A stretch of DNA of 64,000 nucleotides from contig AP017424.1 in assembly GCA_002355495.1 (NCBI GenBank), positions 558,001 through 622,000 of the forward strand, given 5' to 3'. This document shows, one piece after another, positions 52,320-60,710 of the stretch; the stretch's first letter is position 1, and each line of letters opens with the position of its first letter. The position numbers were made by a program, and so were the translations under genes. The notes below the pieces were generated by a model that saw nothing but the letters and a program-made list of their open reading frames with translations, was not told the origin of the DNA and ran no database searches. This DNA comes from Streptomyces laurentii. Lineage in GTDB: Bacteria > Actinomycetota > Actinomycetes > Streptomycetales > Streptomycetaceae.

Positions 52320-52892
52320 ATGAGCGCGAACGCGTCCGAGCGACTGATCGAGGCCACCCGCGAGCTGCTGTGGGAGCGGGGGTACGTCGGGACCAGCCCC
52401 AAGGCCATCCAGCAGGCGGCGGGCGCCGGCCAGGGCAGCATGTACCACCACTTCGCCGGCAAGCCCGCTCTCGCGCTCGCCGCGATCCGGCGGACCGCCG
52501 AGGAGCTGCGGGCGGCGGCCGAGACCGAGCTGGGCGGGACGGGTCCGGCGTACACCCGGATCGAGGCCTACCTGCTGCGCGAGCGCGACGTGCTGCGCGG
52601 CTGCCCGGTCGGCCGGCTGACGATGGACCCGGACGTGATGGCGGACGCGGAGCTGCGCGCGCCGGTCGACGAGACGCTGGACTGGCTGCGCGGCCGGCTC
52701 GCCGAAATCCTCCAGGAGGGCCTGGACAGCGGGGAGTTCAGCCCCTCGCTGGACGCCCGGGAGACCGCCGCCGCGATCGTCGCGACCGCCCAGGGCGGCT
52801 ACGTCCTGGCCCGCGCCGCCGGTTCTCCGGCCGCCTTCGACACCGCCGTACGCGGCCTGCTCGCGCTGCTGTCCCCCCGTACCGCCCACTGA
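52320..52892 (+). CDS. TetR-family regulator
   Basis: A 190-residue TetR protein. The N-terminal HTH reads ERLIEATRELLWERGYVGTS and then PKAIQQAAGAGQGSMYHHFA. The C-terminal ligand domain is of the TetR_C type (RLTMDPDVMADAELRAPVDE; GYVLARAAGSPAAFDTAVRG). ATG 52320 is used because a palindromic operator covers ATG 52305. It is followed 106 nt later by the DUF4865 gene, which is often linked with TetR genes of this group. Likely an autorepressor that also controls the DUF4865 gene. Confidence 0.85.
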   Translation: MSANASERLIEATRELLWERGYVGTSPKAIQQAAGAGQGSMYHHFAGKPALALAAIRRTAEELRAAAETELGGTGPAYTRIEAYLLRERDVLRGCPVGRLTMDPDVMADAELRAPVDETLDWLRGRLAEILQEGLDSGEFSPSLDARETAAAIVATAQGGYVLARAAGSPAAFDTAVRGLLALLSPRTAH

Positions 52893-52998
52893 TCCGCCCC
52901 TGATCAGCCCCTGGTCCGTGCCCTCCCCCGGATCCGGACCGTCGTTCCGCCGCTCGCCACTCGCCGCTCGCCGCTCGCCGACCTCAGGAGCCCGTCCC

Positions 52999-53592
52999 GT
53001 GCACGCCATGCAGTACGACATCACGCTGCCCGCCGACTACGACATGGGCGTCATCCGCACCCGGGTCGCGACCCGCGGTCATCTGCTCGACGACTTCCCC
53101 GGGCTCGGCCTCAAGGCGTATCTGATGCGCGAACGGGCCGACGGCTCGCCGGTGAACCAGTACGCGCCGTTCTATCTGTGGGCCGAGGCGGCCGGGATGA
53201 ACGCCTTCCTCTGGGGGCCCGGATTCCAGGGCATCGTGAACGACTTCGGGCGACCCGTCGTCCAGCACTGGACGGTGCTCGCGTACGACGAGGGGCCGGC
53301 GACCGCGGCGGCGCCGCGTACCGCCACGCGCCGGCGCCATCCGCTGCCCGCGGGCATCGCCCCGGCCGACGCGGTCGCCGAGGCCCTGGAGCGGCACGCC
53401 GTGCGCGCGGCGGGCGACGGGGTGGTGGCGACGGCCCTGGCCGTGGACCCGCGCCACTGGGAACTGCTCGTCCTCACTGTGCGGGCCGACACCTCCCCCG
53501 GTATCCCGGACGCCCCGGACACCGACCGGTTCCAGGTGCTGCACCTGTCGGCCCCGGGGCGGTCCGGGCTCGGGGCCGGGCGCAGCTGGTGA
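52999..53592 (+). CDS. DUF4865-family protein
   Basis: A 197-residue protein of DUF4865 (MQYDITLPADYDMGVIRTRV; GHLLDDFPGLGLKAYLMRER; PFYLWAEAAGMNAFLWGPGF). The family is widespread beside TetR regulators in Streptomyces; a heme or small-ligand role has been suggested, but no function is established to my knowledge. The GTG start has CAGGAG upstream. It is followed by a DUF4288 remnant on the other strand. Confidence 0.8.
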   Translation: MHAMQYDITLPADYDMGVIRTRVATRGHLLDDFPGLGLKAYLMRERADGSPVNQYAPFYLWAEAAGMNAFLWGPGFQGIVNDFGRPVVQHWTVLAYDEGPATAAAPRTATRRRHPLPAGIAPADAVAEALERHAVRAAGDGVVATALAVDPRHWELLVLTVRADTSPGIPDAPDTDRFQVLHLSAPGRSGLGAGRSW

Positions 53593-53593
53593 G

Positions 53594-53748
53594 CCGAGGT
53601 GGCCGACTCCCGCTCGGCCAGTTCGACGGCCTCGTCGAGGGACCGTGCCCGGAACAGCACGACACGCTCCTCGTAGGGAGAGTTTTCCCAGGTCGACCAT
53701 CTATAAGAAGGTTCTGGCGCCGTACCACGCCTTCGGCTCTTGCCTCAT
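53594..53748 (-). pseudogene. DUF4288 gene remnant
   Basis: Reading from ATG 53748: MRQEPKAWYGARTFL, then a stop. One base later in the next frame comes YRWSTWENSPYEERVVLFRA and then RSLDEAVELAERESA, the N-terminal half of a DUF4288-type protein. One extra T around 53705-53708 explains the shift. The remaining half of the family is absent; the sequence stops at the end of the DUF4865 gene. The gene is thus frameshifted and truncated. Confidence 0.65.
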
Positions 53749-53792
53749 TGCGGACCGTCATCTCCTCGCGCCGGACAAGGCCCTGGTCGTGG

Positions 53793-54326
53793 TCAGCGGA
53801 CGTGGGTGGCGATGGCCCGCGCGCACTCCAGGGACTCGGCGCGGGTGGTGTCCACCTCCACGTCGTAGGTGACGCCCCGGTGGACGAGGTCCGCCTGGCC
53901 GGCGGCCATGCCCGTGACGCGGTCCCCGCGGGCGATCTCCCGGCCGGCCGCGACCGCACTGTCGCAGCGGACTCCGACCCAGAGCACGTCGACCCCGTCG
54001 AGGTCCTTCCGCCAGCGCTCCTGGGAGGCGGCACCGCCGAGGAACACGTCGTCCACGACGATGCGGGCGCCGGCCCGGGCCATGGCCACGATGCCCGTGG
54101 TCCAGGCCGCCTCCAGGGTCCGGAACTCCGGGCCGACCTCGATGCCGCCGTCGGCCGCGAACTCGATCCCGCCCTCCCCGTTCCGCAGCTTCGCGGGCAG
54201 CGCGTCGACGAAGGAGTCGACGCCGAACGCCAGCCACGGGTCGGGGAGCACGGCTTGGAGGCAGCGGACGATGCCGGACTTGCCCGCGCTGGAGCCGCCG
54301 TTGAGGATGATCATCTGGGTCGTCAC
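53793..54326 (-). CDS. Chloramphenicol phosphotransferase-like P-loop kinase
   Basis: A 177-residue P-loop protein. The Walker A-like motif [10 protein letters not shown] is at residues 9-18, and the Cpt-specific pattern [20 protein letters not shown] plus [20 protein letters not shown] are present. Family members phosphorylate chloramphenicol or other small substrates; here it may be a resistance or a metabolic kinase. GTG 54326 is 6 nt after TACGGT on this strand, hence probably a leaderless mRNA. Confidence 0.8.
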   Translation of the reverse strand: MTTQMIILNGGSSAGKSGIVRCLQAVLPDPWLAFGVDSFVDALPAKLRNGEGGIEFAADGGIEVGPEFRTLEAAWTTGIVAMARAGARIVVDDVFLGGAASQERWRKDLDGVDVLWVGVRCDSAVAAGREIARGDRVTGMAAGQADLVHRGVTYDVEVDTTRAESLECARAIATHVR

Positions 54327-54332
54327 GGCGCC

Positions 54333-54338
54333 ACCGTA
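54333..54338 (-). promoter_or_regulatory. -10-like TACGGT 6 nt before a start codon
   Basis: TACGGT on the minus strand, 6 nt before GTG 54326 of the Cpt-like gene. Confidence 0.4.
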
Positions 54339-54397
54339 GACCGTGCGCCGCCGCGCGCGGAACCGGTTTCGGGCCCGCCTCCCGGCCCCGGGCGGGG

Positions 54398-55219
54398 TCA
54401 GCCCACCGGGACCAGGGTCAGGTAGGCGATGCCGAGGATGCCCCGGTAGCCGAGCCAGGCCGAGCGCTGGCGGTCGACGCGTTCGCGGGTCTCGGCCGCG
54501 AGCGGGTGATCGGGGTGGGTGGCGAGCCAGACCTCGACGGCGTGCCGGTAGCCGGACTCGAACTCCTCCCATTCGTCGCGGGTCGCCGTCTCGACCCACG
54601 CGGTACGGAAGCCCGCCTCGACCGCCAGGTCCACCAGCCCGGCGAGGGTGCAGTGGTCAAAGGACGCGGCGCCGGGCCACATCCGGGCGAGTTCGGCGGC
54701 GGTCGGAACGCGCTCCCAGAAGCCCTCGGCGAGCAGCACACGGCCGCCGGGACGTACCAGACGGCGCAGTTCGCGCAGGGCGGCGGCCACGTCGTGGGGC
54801 TGGTCGGGGTCGAGCAGGGCCTGGCTGGAGCCGACGCACAGCACGGTGTCGGCGGCGGCGCGGGTGGTGCCGTGGCCGGGCTCCTCGGCGTACTCGACGC
54901 GGTCGGCGAGCCCGCGCGCGGCGGCGAGGGTGCGGCCGTGGGCGAGGTCGCCGGCGTCGATGTCGATCCCGGTGCCCCGGGCGCCGGGGGTCTCGGCGAG
55001 GACGCGCAGCATCAACTCGCCCCAGCCGCAGCCGATGTCGAGAACGGTGCCGGGCGCGGGCGCGGCGAGGCGGGAGACGATCCGGGTGGCCCGGGTCTCG
55101 GAGAGCGGGCCGTGGAAGGTGAGTCCGGCGCCGAAGCGCGGCGGGGCGGTGTCCTTGCCGGTGTCGGAGGTGCGGGCGGTGCGGGCGGTCCGGGCGGTGG
55201 TGTCGATCGCGTCGGTCAT
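54398..55219 (-). CDS. Class I SAM-dependent methyltransferase
   Basis: A 273-residue methyltransferase. Motif I is [16 protein letters not shown] (about residues 59-74), then [14 protein letters not shown] (acidic residue for ribose), [11 protein letters not shown] and [16 protein letters not shown]. It is of the methyltransferase 11/ubiE-like group. The N-terminal 27 residues are Thr/Arg-rich ([17 protein letters not shown]). Substrate unknown. ATG lies 8 nt after TAGGGT. It follows the ROK regulator by 11 nt on the same strand. Confidence 0.85.
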   Translation of the reverse strand: MTDAIDTTARTARTARTSDTGKDTAPPRFGAGLTFHGPLSETRATRIVSRLAAPAPGTVLDIGCGWGELMLRVLAETPGARGTGIDIDAGDLAHGRTLAAARGLADRVEYAEEPGHGTTRAAADTVLCVGSSQALLDPDQPHDVAAALRELRRLVRPGGRVLLAEGFWERVPTAAELARMWPGAASFDHCTLAGLVDLAVEAGFRTAWVETATRDEWEEFESGYRHAVEVWLATHPDHPLAAETRERVDRQRSAWLGYRGILGIAYLTLVPVG

Positions 55220-55227
55220 GGGGCGCG

Positions 55228-55233
55228 ACCCTA
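55228..55233 (-). promoter_or_regulatory. -10-like TAGGGT 8 nt before a start codon
   Basis: TAGGGT on the minus strand, 8 nt before ATG 55219 of the methyltransferase gene. It overlaps the stop of the ROK gene. Confidence 0.35.
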
Positions 55234-56463
55234 GTCGCCGGACGCCGCGGCTCCCAACGCTTTTAGGGGGTCGTCGAGGACCGGCTGCCAGGCGAGTTCG
55301 GCGGCGCCGACCAGACTGTTGTGGTCGAGGGTGCAGGGCAGGATCGGGACCCCGCCGCTGCGGCCCCACAGGCTGCGGTCGGCGACGACGGCGCGCAGCC
55401 GGTCCCCGTCGGCGTCGAGGAGTTCGCGATGGAGACCGCCGAGGATGATCCGGTCGGGGTTGAGGATGTTCACGAGCCCGGCCAGGCCGAGGCCGAGCCG
55501 GTCGATCAGTTCCTCGGCCGCGGCGCGCACCCCGGGGTCGTCCGGCTGGTCGCGCAGCAGGTCGCGGGACTGCTGGAGGAGGGAGACCTCGGGGCCGGGG
55601 GCGCGGCCCGCGGCGGTGAGGAAGGCGAGCGGGTCGGTCTCGACGTCGAGGCAGCCGCGGGCGCCGCAGTGGCAGGGGCGGCCCTCGGGGTTGACGGTGA
55701 GGTGGCCGACTTCGAGGGCGAGGCCCGAGCTGCCGGTGTGCAGACGGCCGTCGAGGACGAGCGCGCCGCCGACCCCGCGGTGGCCGGTCGCCACGCAGAG
55801 CAGGTCGCGGGCGCCGCGGCCGGCGCCGTGCCGGTGTTCGGCGAGGGCGGCGAGGTTGACGTCGTTGCCGGTGAAGGCGGGGCCGTCGATGCCGGCGGCC
55901 CGTACCCGCTCGGCGAAGATCTCGCCCACCGGCGCACCGGCCGGCCAGGCGAGGTGCAGCGGTTTGAGGGCGATCCCCTCGGGCTCGGCCACCGCGGAGG
56001 GCGCGGCGAGCGCCGCGCCGACGCAGCGGCGCCCGGAAGCCCGCAGCAGCTCGACTCCGGCGTCGACCACGGCGCCGAGGACCTGGGCGGGGTCGGCGGA
56101 GACGGTGACGCAGCCGGGGGCGGTGGCGACGATGGTGCCGCCGAGGGAGACCAGCGCGGCGCGGAAGCCGTCGGCGTGGACCTGGGCGGCGAGCGCCACC
56201 GGCCCGTCCTCGGCGACGGAGAGACGGTGCGAGGGGCGGCCCTGGGAACCGGCGGCGGCGCCCGGATTGGAGTCGACGCGGATGAGGCCGAGTGCCTCCA
56301 GCTCGGCGGCGACGGCTCCGGCGGTGGCCCGGGTGACCCCGAGCTCGGCGGTCAGCACGGCGCGCGTGGGTGCCCGGCCTGTGTGGACCAGCTCCAGCGC
56401 GGGTCCGAGCGCGCCGCGCCCCCTGTCCAGCCGTGTGCGGGTCGTCGTCGCCTTGCCGTTCAT
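55231..56463 (-). CDS. ROK-family transcriptional regulator/kinase-like protein
   Basis: A 410-residue ROK protein. The N-terminus has an HTH (RAPTRAVLTAELGVTRATAG, then AVAAELEALGLIRV). The ROK domain shows VGAALAAPSAVAEPEGIALK, FTGNDVNLAALAEHRHGAGR, GHRGVGGALVLDGRLHTGSS and the zinc motif CHCGARGCLD (C-x-C-x3-C). The final motif has Asp where ROK usually has Glu. These proteins bind sugars such as glucose, xylose or GlcNAc. No ribosome site is clear at ATG 56463. It is followed closely by the methyltransferase gene. Confidence 0.85.
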   Translation of the reverse strand: MNGKATTTRTRLDRGRGALGPALELVHTGRAPTRAVLTAELGVTRATAGAVAAELEALGLIRVDSNPGAAAGSQGRPSHRLSVAEDGPVALAAQVHADGFRAALVSLGGTIVATAPGCVTVSADPAQVLGAVVDAGVELLRASGRRCVGAALAAPSAVAEPEGIALKPLHLAWPAGAPVGEIFAERVRAAGIDGPAFTGNDVNLAALAEHRHGAGRGARDLLCVATGHRGVGGALVLDGRLHTGSSGLALEVGHLTVNPEGRPCHCGARGCLDVETDPLAFLTAAGRAPGPEVSLLQQSRDLLRDQPDDPGVRAAAEELIDRLGLGLAGLVNILNPDRIILGGLHRELLDADGDRLRAVVADRSLWGRSGGVPILPCTLDHNSLVGAAELAWQPVLDDPLKALGAAASGD

Positions 56464-56615
56464 GCTGGCGAGTCTCCCACGCCCGGCCTCCCGCGGGTCG
56501 CCGTCCGTGATCTTCGCCCGGGCCCGTCCCCGCGCGCGCTCGGCCGGCGGCGCGGCACGGGGGCGTGGCACGGAGGCGGCGCGGCACGGGGGCGACGCGG
56601 GGCGCGTGCCCCCGC

Positions 56616-56621
56616 CATACT
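56616..56621 (+). promoter_or_regulatory. -10-like CATACT 6 nt before a start codon
   Basis: CATACT on the plus strand, 6 nt before ATG 56628 of the maleylpyruvate isomerase-like gene. Confidence 0.45.
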
Positions 56622-56627
56622 CCGGGC

Positions 56628-57404
56628 ATGGACACCACGAGCACCGTGAGTACCGGCACCCACATCGACGCGCTCGAAGCGGCGGGCACGGCACTCGTCG
56701 AGGCCGCCGCGACGGCGGGTCTCGACGCGGAGGTCGCCACCTGCCCCGGCTGGCGGGTCCGCCATCTGCTGCGGCACATGACGAAGGTCCACCGCTGGGC
56801 CGCCGCCACCGTGTCCGGGCGCCGCACCTCGTACCACCCGGCCGGCGCCGACACGGAGCTCGACGGCGACGCGCTCCTCGCGTACGTCCGCGAGGGCCAC
56901 GCCCTGCTGGTCGACGCCCTGCGCGACGCACCGGAGGACCTGGAGTGCTGGACGTTCCTGCCGGTGCCGTCGCCGCTCGCGTTCTGGGCGCGGCGGCAGG
57001 CGTACGAGACGATCGTGCACCGGGCCGACGCCGCGTCGGCGCTCGGTCCCCTGGACGCGCCCGGCCTCGTGGATCCCGCGCTCGCCGCCGACGGCATCGA
57101 CGAGCTGCTGTCCGTCTTCCACTCCCACGACCTCAGCCACGTGCGCACGGAGCGGCCGCGCACGCTGCGGGTCCGCGCCACGGACACCGGCCGCGTTTGG
57201 AGCGTACGGCTCTCCCCGCGAGCGCCGCTCGTCCTGCCGTCCACCGAAGGACCCGCCGACTGCGAGCTGTGCGGACCGACCGGCCGGCTCTTCCTGCTGT
57301 TGTGGAACCGGCTGCCGCAGGACGCCGTGACCGTCACCGGCGACACTTCCCTGGCCCGGCTGTGGCGGGAGAAGTCACCCCTCGACGGGTCCCGGCGGGA
57401 CTGA
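56628..57404 (+). CDS. Maleylpyruvate isomerase-family (DinB-like) protein
   Basis: A 258-residue protein of the mycothiol-dependent maleylpyruvate isomerase group. The N-terminal four-helix part (TCPGWRVRHLLRHMTKVHRW; RRQAYETIVHRADAASALG) carries His residues typical of the metal site of the family, and the C-terminal part (DCELCGPTGRLFLLLWNRLP) matches the conserved tail. Enzyme identity is uncertain; many members use mycothiol in detoxification. ATG is 6 nt after CATACT, suggesting a leaderless mRNA. Confidence 0.8.
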   Translation: MDTTSTVSTGTHIDALEAAGTALVEAAATAGLDAEVATCPGWRVRHLLRHMTKVHRWAAATVSGRRTSYHPAGADTELDGDALLAYVREGHALLVDALRDAPEDLECWTFLPVPSPLAFWARRQAYETIVHRADAASALGPLDAPGLVDPALAADGIDELLSVFHSHDLSHVRTERPRTLRVRATDTGRVWSVRLSPRAPLVLPSTEGPADCELCGPTGRLFLLLWNRLPQDAVTVTGDTSLARLWREKSPLDGSRRD

Positions 57405-57429
57405 GGGGGCCTGAGGATGCCTGAGGAGG

Positions 57430-58101
57430 TCAGCCGAGCCAGCCGGGCCGGACCAGGCCCGACTCGTAGGCGAGGACGACGAGTTGGGCGCGGTCACGGG
57501 CGCCGAGCTTCACCATGGTGCGGCTCACGTGGGTCTTCGCGGTGAGCGGGCTGACGACGAGGCGGCGGGCGATCTCCTCGTTGGACAGGCCGAGTCCGAC
57601 GAGGGCCATCACCTCCCGTTCGCGCCCGGTGAGCCGGTCGAGGGACGACACGCCCGTCGCGGCCGGCGGCCGGGAGCGGGCGGCGAACTCCTCGATGAGC
57701 CGGCGGGTCACACCGGGCGACAGCAGCGCGTCGCCGTCGACCACCGTCCGTACGGCGCGCAGCAGTTCGTCAGGTTCGGTGTCCTTGACGAGGAAGCCGG
57801 AGGCGCCGTTGCGCAGGGCCTCGAAGACGTACTCGTCGAGTTCGAAGGTGGTCAGCATGACCACCCTCACCGTGCCGAGGTCCGGGTCCTCGGTGATCAG
57901 ACGGGTGGCGGCGAGACCGTCCCGGCGCGGCATGCGGATGTCCATCAGGACGACGTCCGGGCGCAGTTCGCGGACCCGGTCCACGGCCTCCTCGCCGTCG
58001 GCGGCCTCGCCCGCCACCTCGATGTCCGGCTGGGCGTCGAGCAGGGCGCGGAACCCGGCCCGGACGAGCGACTGGTCGTCGGCGAGCACGACGCGGATCA
58101 C
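57430..58101 (-). CDS. NarL/LuxR-type response regulator
   Basis: A 223-residue response regulator. The receiver domain has acidic pocket ADDQ, phospho-acceptor Asp54 (VVLMDIRMPRRDG) and Lys at about 104 (GFLVKDTEP). The C-terminal LuxR HTH reads LTGREREVMALVGLGLSNEE and then IARRLVVSPLTAKTHVSRTM. The GTG overlaps the histidine-kinase stop by 4 nt and has CGAGGAG upstream, so the two are translationally coupled. Signal unknown. Confidence 0.9.
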   Translation of the reverse strand: MIRVVLADDQSLVRAGFRALLDAQPDIEVAGEAADGEEAVDRVRELRPDVVLMDIRMPRRDGLAATRLITEDPDLGTVRVVMLTTFELDEYVFEALRNGASGFLVKDTEPDELLRAVRTVVDGDALLSPGVTRRLIEEFAARSRPPAATGVSSLDRLTGREREVMALVGLGLSNEEIARRLVVSPLTAKTHVSRTMVKLGARDRAQLVVLAYESGLVRPGWLG

Positions 58102-59447
58102 GGGGACTCCTCGGGTGGGGCGGGCGGCCGTTCGGGGCCGGCGGGATCGCGGGGCGGCGCGGCGCCGCGTACCGGCGGACCGTCGGCCGGGCGCCGTACC
58201 GACTGATCGCCCGAGCGTACGGGCAGGACCGCCGACACCCGGAAGCCGCCGTCCGGCCGGGTGCCCGCCTCGAGCGTGCCGCCGAGGGCGGCGGCGCGCT
58301 CCCGCATGCCGACGAGTCCGTTGCCGCTGCCGCCCGCGTCCCCGCCGGTGGCCGGGCCGTCGTCGTCGACTCGCAGGCCGAGCGCGCCGGGCCGGTAGTC
58401 GAGGGTGACGACGGCGGTACGGGAACCGGAGTGCCGCACCACGTTGGTCAGCGCCTCCTGCACGACCCGGAACGCGGCCAGTTCGGTGCCGGGCGGCAGC
58501 CGCCGTTCGCGGCCCCTCCGCTCGACCCGTACGGCGAGGCCGGCGGCTCCGGCCTGGTCGACGAGTTCGGGGAGCCGGTCGAGGCCCGGCGCGGGGGTGC
58601 GCGGCGCGGCACCGGGGGCGCGCAGGGTGTCGAGCACCTGCCGGACCTCGCCCAGGGCCTCCTTGCTGGCCGCCTTTATGGTGGTGAGGGCCGTACGGGC
58701 CTGGCCGGGGTCCGCGTCGAGCAGGGCGAGGCCGACGCCGGCCTGGACATGGATCACGGAGAGGGAGTGGGCGAGGACGTCGTGGAGTTCGCGGGCGATC
58801 CGCAGCCGTTCCTCGTCGGCCCGGCGGCGTTCGGCGGCTTCCTGTCCGGCGCGGTCGCGCGCCGCCTGCTCGCGGCGGACCCGGACGAGTTCGGAGGCGG
58901 CGAGGACGGCGGCGACGAAGGCGGCGACGGGGAGTTCCAGGCCCCATGAGGCGGGGCCGTCGCCCGGGGGCGGCAGATAGCGGTAGAGCCAGTGGACGAG
59001 CAGCAGGTGCCCGGCCCACAGCAGGCCGAGCGCCCACCAGGCGGCCCGCCGGTGGCCGTGCACGACGGCGGCGAAGCAGGCGACGACGACCGTCGCGAAG
59101 ACGGGGCCGTACGGGTAGCCCGCCGCGAGGTAGGCCAGGGTCGCGGCCGAGACGCCGGAGACGACCGGGGCGGGATGGCGGTGGCGGAGCAACAGGGCGG
59201 CGGAACCGAGCAGGAGCAGCGCGCGGCCGAGGGCGTCGAGGGTGACGCGGTCGGGCTGCTCGCGGGCGGCGAAGCCCGTACCGACGAGGACGAAGACGGC
59301 GAGGACGAGTGTGGAACGCCAGGGCAGCCCGTCGCCCGGCTCCCACACGACCCATCCGGCGGGGCCCCGGCGCCCGGGTCCGGGCCCGCACGGCGGCCCC
59401 GCACGGCCCGGGGCCGGCGCCGGGGCACGGGTCGGCTGTTCGTCCAT
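58098..59447 (-). CDS. Sensor histidine kinase, NarX/DesK-type
   Basis: A 449-residue membrane kinase. Four to five N-terminal hydrophobic segments (WRSTLVLAVFVLVGTGFAAR; LLLLGSAALLLRHRHPAPVV; FATVVVACFAAVVHGHRRAA; LPVAAFVAAVLAASELVRVR) precede a HisKA_3 dimerisation helix with His at about residue 220 (ELHDVLAHSLSVIHVQAG) and a C-terminal HATPase (VVQEALTNVVRHSG; LRVDDDGPATGGDAGGSGNG; LVGMRERAAALGGTLEAG). ATG 59447 lies 6 nt after TAGCGT. Pairs with the response regulator at 57430-58101. Confidence 0.9.
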   Translation of the reverse strand: MDEQPTRAPAPAPGRAGPPCGPGPGRRGPAGWVVWEPGDGLPWRSTLVLAVFVLVGTGFAAREQPDRVTLDALGRALLLLGSAALLLRHRHPAPVVSGVSAATLAYLAAGYPYGPVFATVVVACFAAVVHGHRRAAWWALGLLWAGHLLLVHWLYRYLPPPGDGPASWGLELPVAAFVAAVLAASELVRVRREQAARDRAGQEAAERRRADEERLRIARELHDVLAHSLSVIHVQAGVGLALLDADPGQARTALTTIKAASKEALGEVRQVLDTLRAPGAAPRTPAPGLDRLPELVDQAGAAGLAVRVERRGRERRLPPGTELAAFRVVQEALTNVVRHSGSRTAVVTLDYRPGALGLRVDDDGPATGGDAGGSGNGLVGMRERAAALGGTLEAGTRPDGGFRVSAVLPVRSGDQSVRRPADGPPVRGAAPPRDPAGPERPPAPPEESP

Positions 59448-59453
59448 GCGGCC

Positions 59454-59459
59454 ACGCTA
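59454..59459 (-). promoter_or_regulatory. -10-like TAGCGT 6 nt before a start codon
   Basis: TAGCGT on the minus strand, 6 nt before ATG 59447 of the histidine kinase gene. Confidence 0.5.
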
Positions 59460-59505
59460 GACGCGCGCGGCACACGGCGGCGTCCGCCGGGCGGCGCGAT
59501 CACCT

Positions 59506-59523
59506 GTACTCCCCGGGGAGTAC
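59506..59523. promoter_or_regulatory. 18-bp perfect palindrome upstream of kinase gene
   Basis: GTACTCCCCGGGGAGTAC is a complete palindrome, centred about 58 nt upstream of the -10-like TAGCGT of the two-component operon. The position suits an activator site, probably for the response regulator. Confidence 0.6.
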
Positions 59524-59562
59524 GTGGTGGGGGTGGGGCGGGGCCAGGGTGCGGAGGCCCCG

Positions 59563-59738
59563 GCGGTACGGGCCTGGCGGCGCGGCCCTCGCGGAACGTG
59601 CGGGGCGCGCCCGCCCCGTCCCCCGACGCCGGACGGCGGGTGAGGCCGACGTACGGGCCGGGTGGCCCGTCGCTGGGGACGGAGCGCGGAGAGGGCCTGC
59701 GGTACGGGCCCTGTGGCATGGCCCTCGCGGAACCTGCG
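59563..59738. repeat. 40-bp imperfect direct repeat in kinase/TetR gap
   Basis: Segments 59563-59602 and 59699-59738 agree at 34 of 40 positions (start GCGGTACGGGCC, end CCTCGCGGAAC, then TGCG after one mismatch). They lie in the 417-bp gap 59448-59864, which has no supported gene apart from the palindrome at 59506-59523. Confidence 0.6.
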
Positions 59739-59864
59739 CAAACCGAGGCGCCGCGCCGGGAACCCCCGGCCGCCGAACACCGGTCGGGGGCGCGGCCGGG
59801 GCCGGGGCCGGCGTACGCGCCTGGCGGCACCGCACCGCGCCAACACCCCTGGGGGCTCCGCCGG

Positions 59865-60569
59865 TCAGGGGCGCGGCAGCAGTCCCGTCTCGCGGCCGAG
59901 GCGTTCGGCGGCCACCGCGAAGAACGTGTCCCGGTCCTCGACGACCCGGTCGAACTGGCCGAAGAGCTCGAAGGAGATCAGCCCGAAGAGCTGGGACCAG
60001 GAGGCCACCAGGGCCCCCATGAGTTCCGGCGGCAGATCGGGCGCGAAGTCGGCGGTGAGGCGTTCGGCCTCGGGGCGCAGGGCGGCGGGGAGCGGGGGCG
60101 GGGCGACGCCCTTGTCGCGGTGGGCGGCGCGGGCGGTGGCCATGAGGACGAGGCCGACGCGGGAGGCGGGTCCGATGGTGTCCTTCGGCGCGGCGTAGCC
60201 GGGGACCGGGGAGCCGTAGAGGAGGGCGTACTCGTGGGGGTGCGCGAGGGCCCAGGCGCGGACGGCGCGGCAGACGGCGGTCCAGCGGGCGAGATGGGCG
60301 TGCGGGGCCGCGGCCTCGGCGGTGGCGTGGGCCTCTTCGGCGGCGGCGCCGACAGCGTCGTAGGCGTCGATGATCAGCGCGGTCAGCAGGTCGTCGCGGC
60401 TGGGGAAATAGCGGTAGAGCGCGGAGGAGACCATGCCGAGCTCGCGGGCGACGGCGCGCAGCGAGAGCTTGGCGGCGCCCTCGTCGGCGAGCTGGCGGCG
60501 GGCCGCGTCCTTGATGGCGGCGGTGATCTCGATCCGCGCGCGGGCGCGGGCTCCCTGGACGGTCGTCAT
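59865..60569 (-). CDS. TetR-family regulator
   Basis: A 234-residue TetR protein. The N-terminal HTH spans IEITAAIKDAARRQLADEGA and KLSLRAVARELGMVSSALYR, and the C-terminal TetR_C_11-like domain includes PAALRPEAERLTADFAPDLP. It diverges from a deazaflavin-dependent reductase gene through a region with several AGAGCA half-sites, which are its likely operators. Start chosen at ATG 60569; no ribosome site is evident. Confidence 0.85.
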   Translation of the reverse strand: MTTVQGARARARIEITAAIKDAARRQLADEGAAKLSLRAVARELGMVSSALYRYFPSRDDLLTALIIDAYDAVGAAAEEAHATAEAAAPHAHLARWTAVCRAVRAWALAHPHEYALLYGSPVPGYAAPKDTIGPASRVGLVLMATARAAHRDKGVAPPPLPAALRPEAERLTADFAPDLPPELMGALVASWSQLFGLISFELFGQFDRVVEDRDTFFAVAAERLGRETGLLPRP

Positions 60570-60571
60570 GG

Positions 60572-60691
60572 AGAGCAGTCTTCCACGTTTCGGAGCATCG
60601 CACCGAAACGAGAGCACTGCTCTGCGAGTGAGCACCGATCCGTGCACACTGACCAAAAGAGAGAGCACCGCTCACAAACGAGAGCGGCACC
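60572..60691. promoter_or_regulatory. AGAGCA half-site operators between TetR and reductase genes
   Basis: A 13-bp palindrome AGAGCACTGCTCT stands at 60611-60623. A near-copy AGAGCACCGCTCA is at 60662-60674, and further AGAGCA/AGAGCG half-sites are at 60572-60577 and about 60681-60686. They cover the divergent promoters, suggesting TetR control of both genes. Confidence 0.7.
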
Positions 60692-60710
60692 CACACTCCA
60701 AGGAGTCCAC

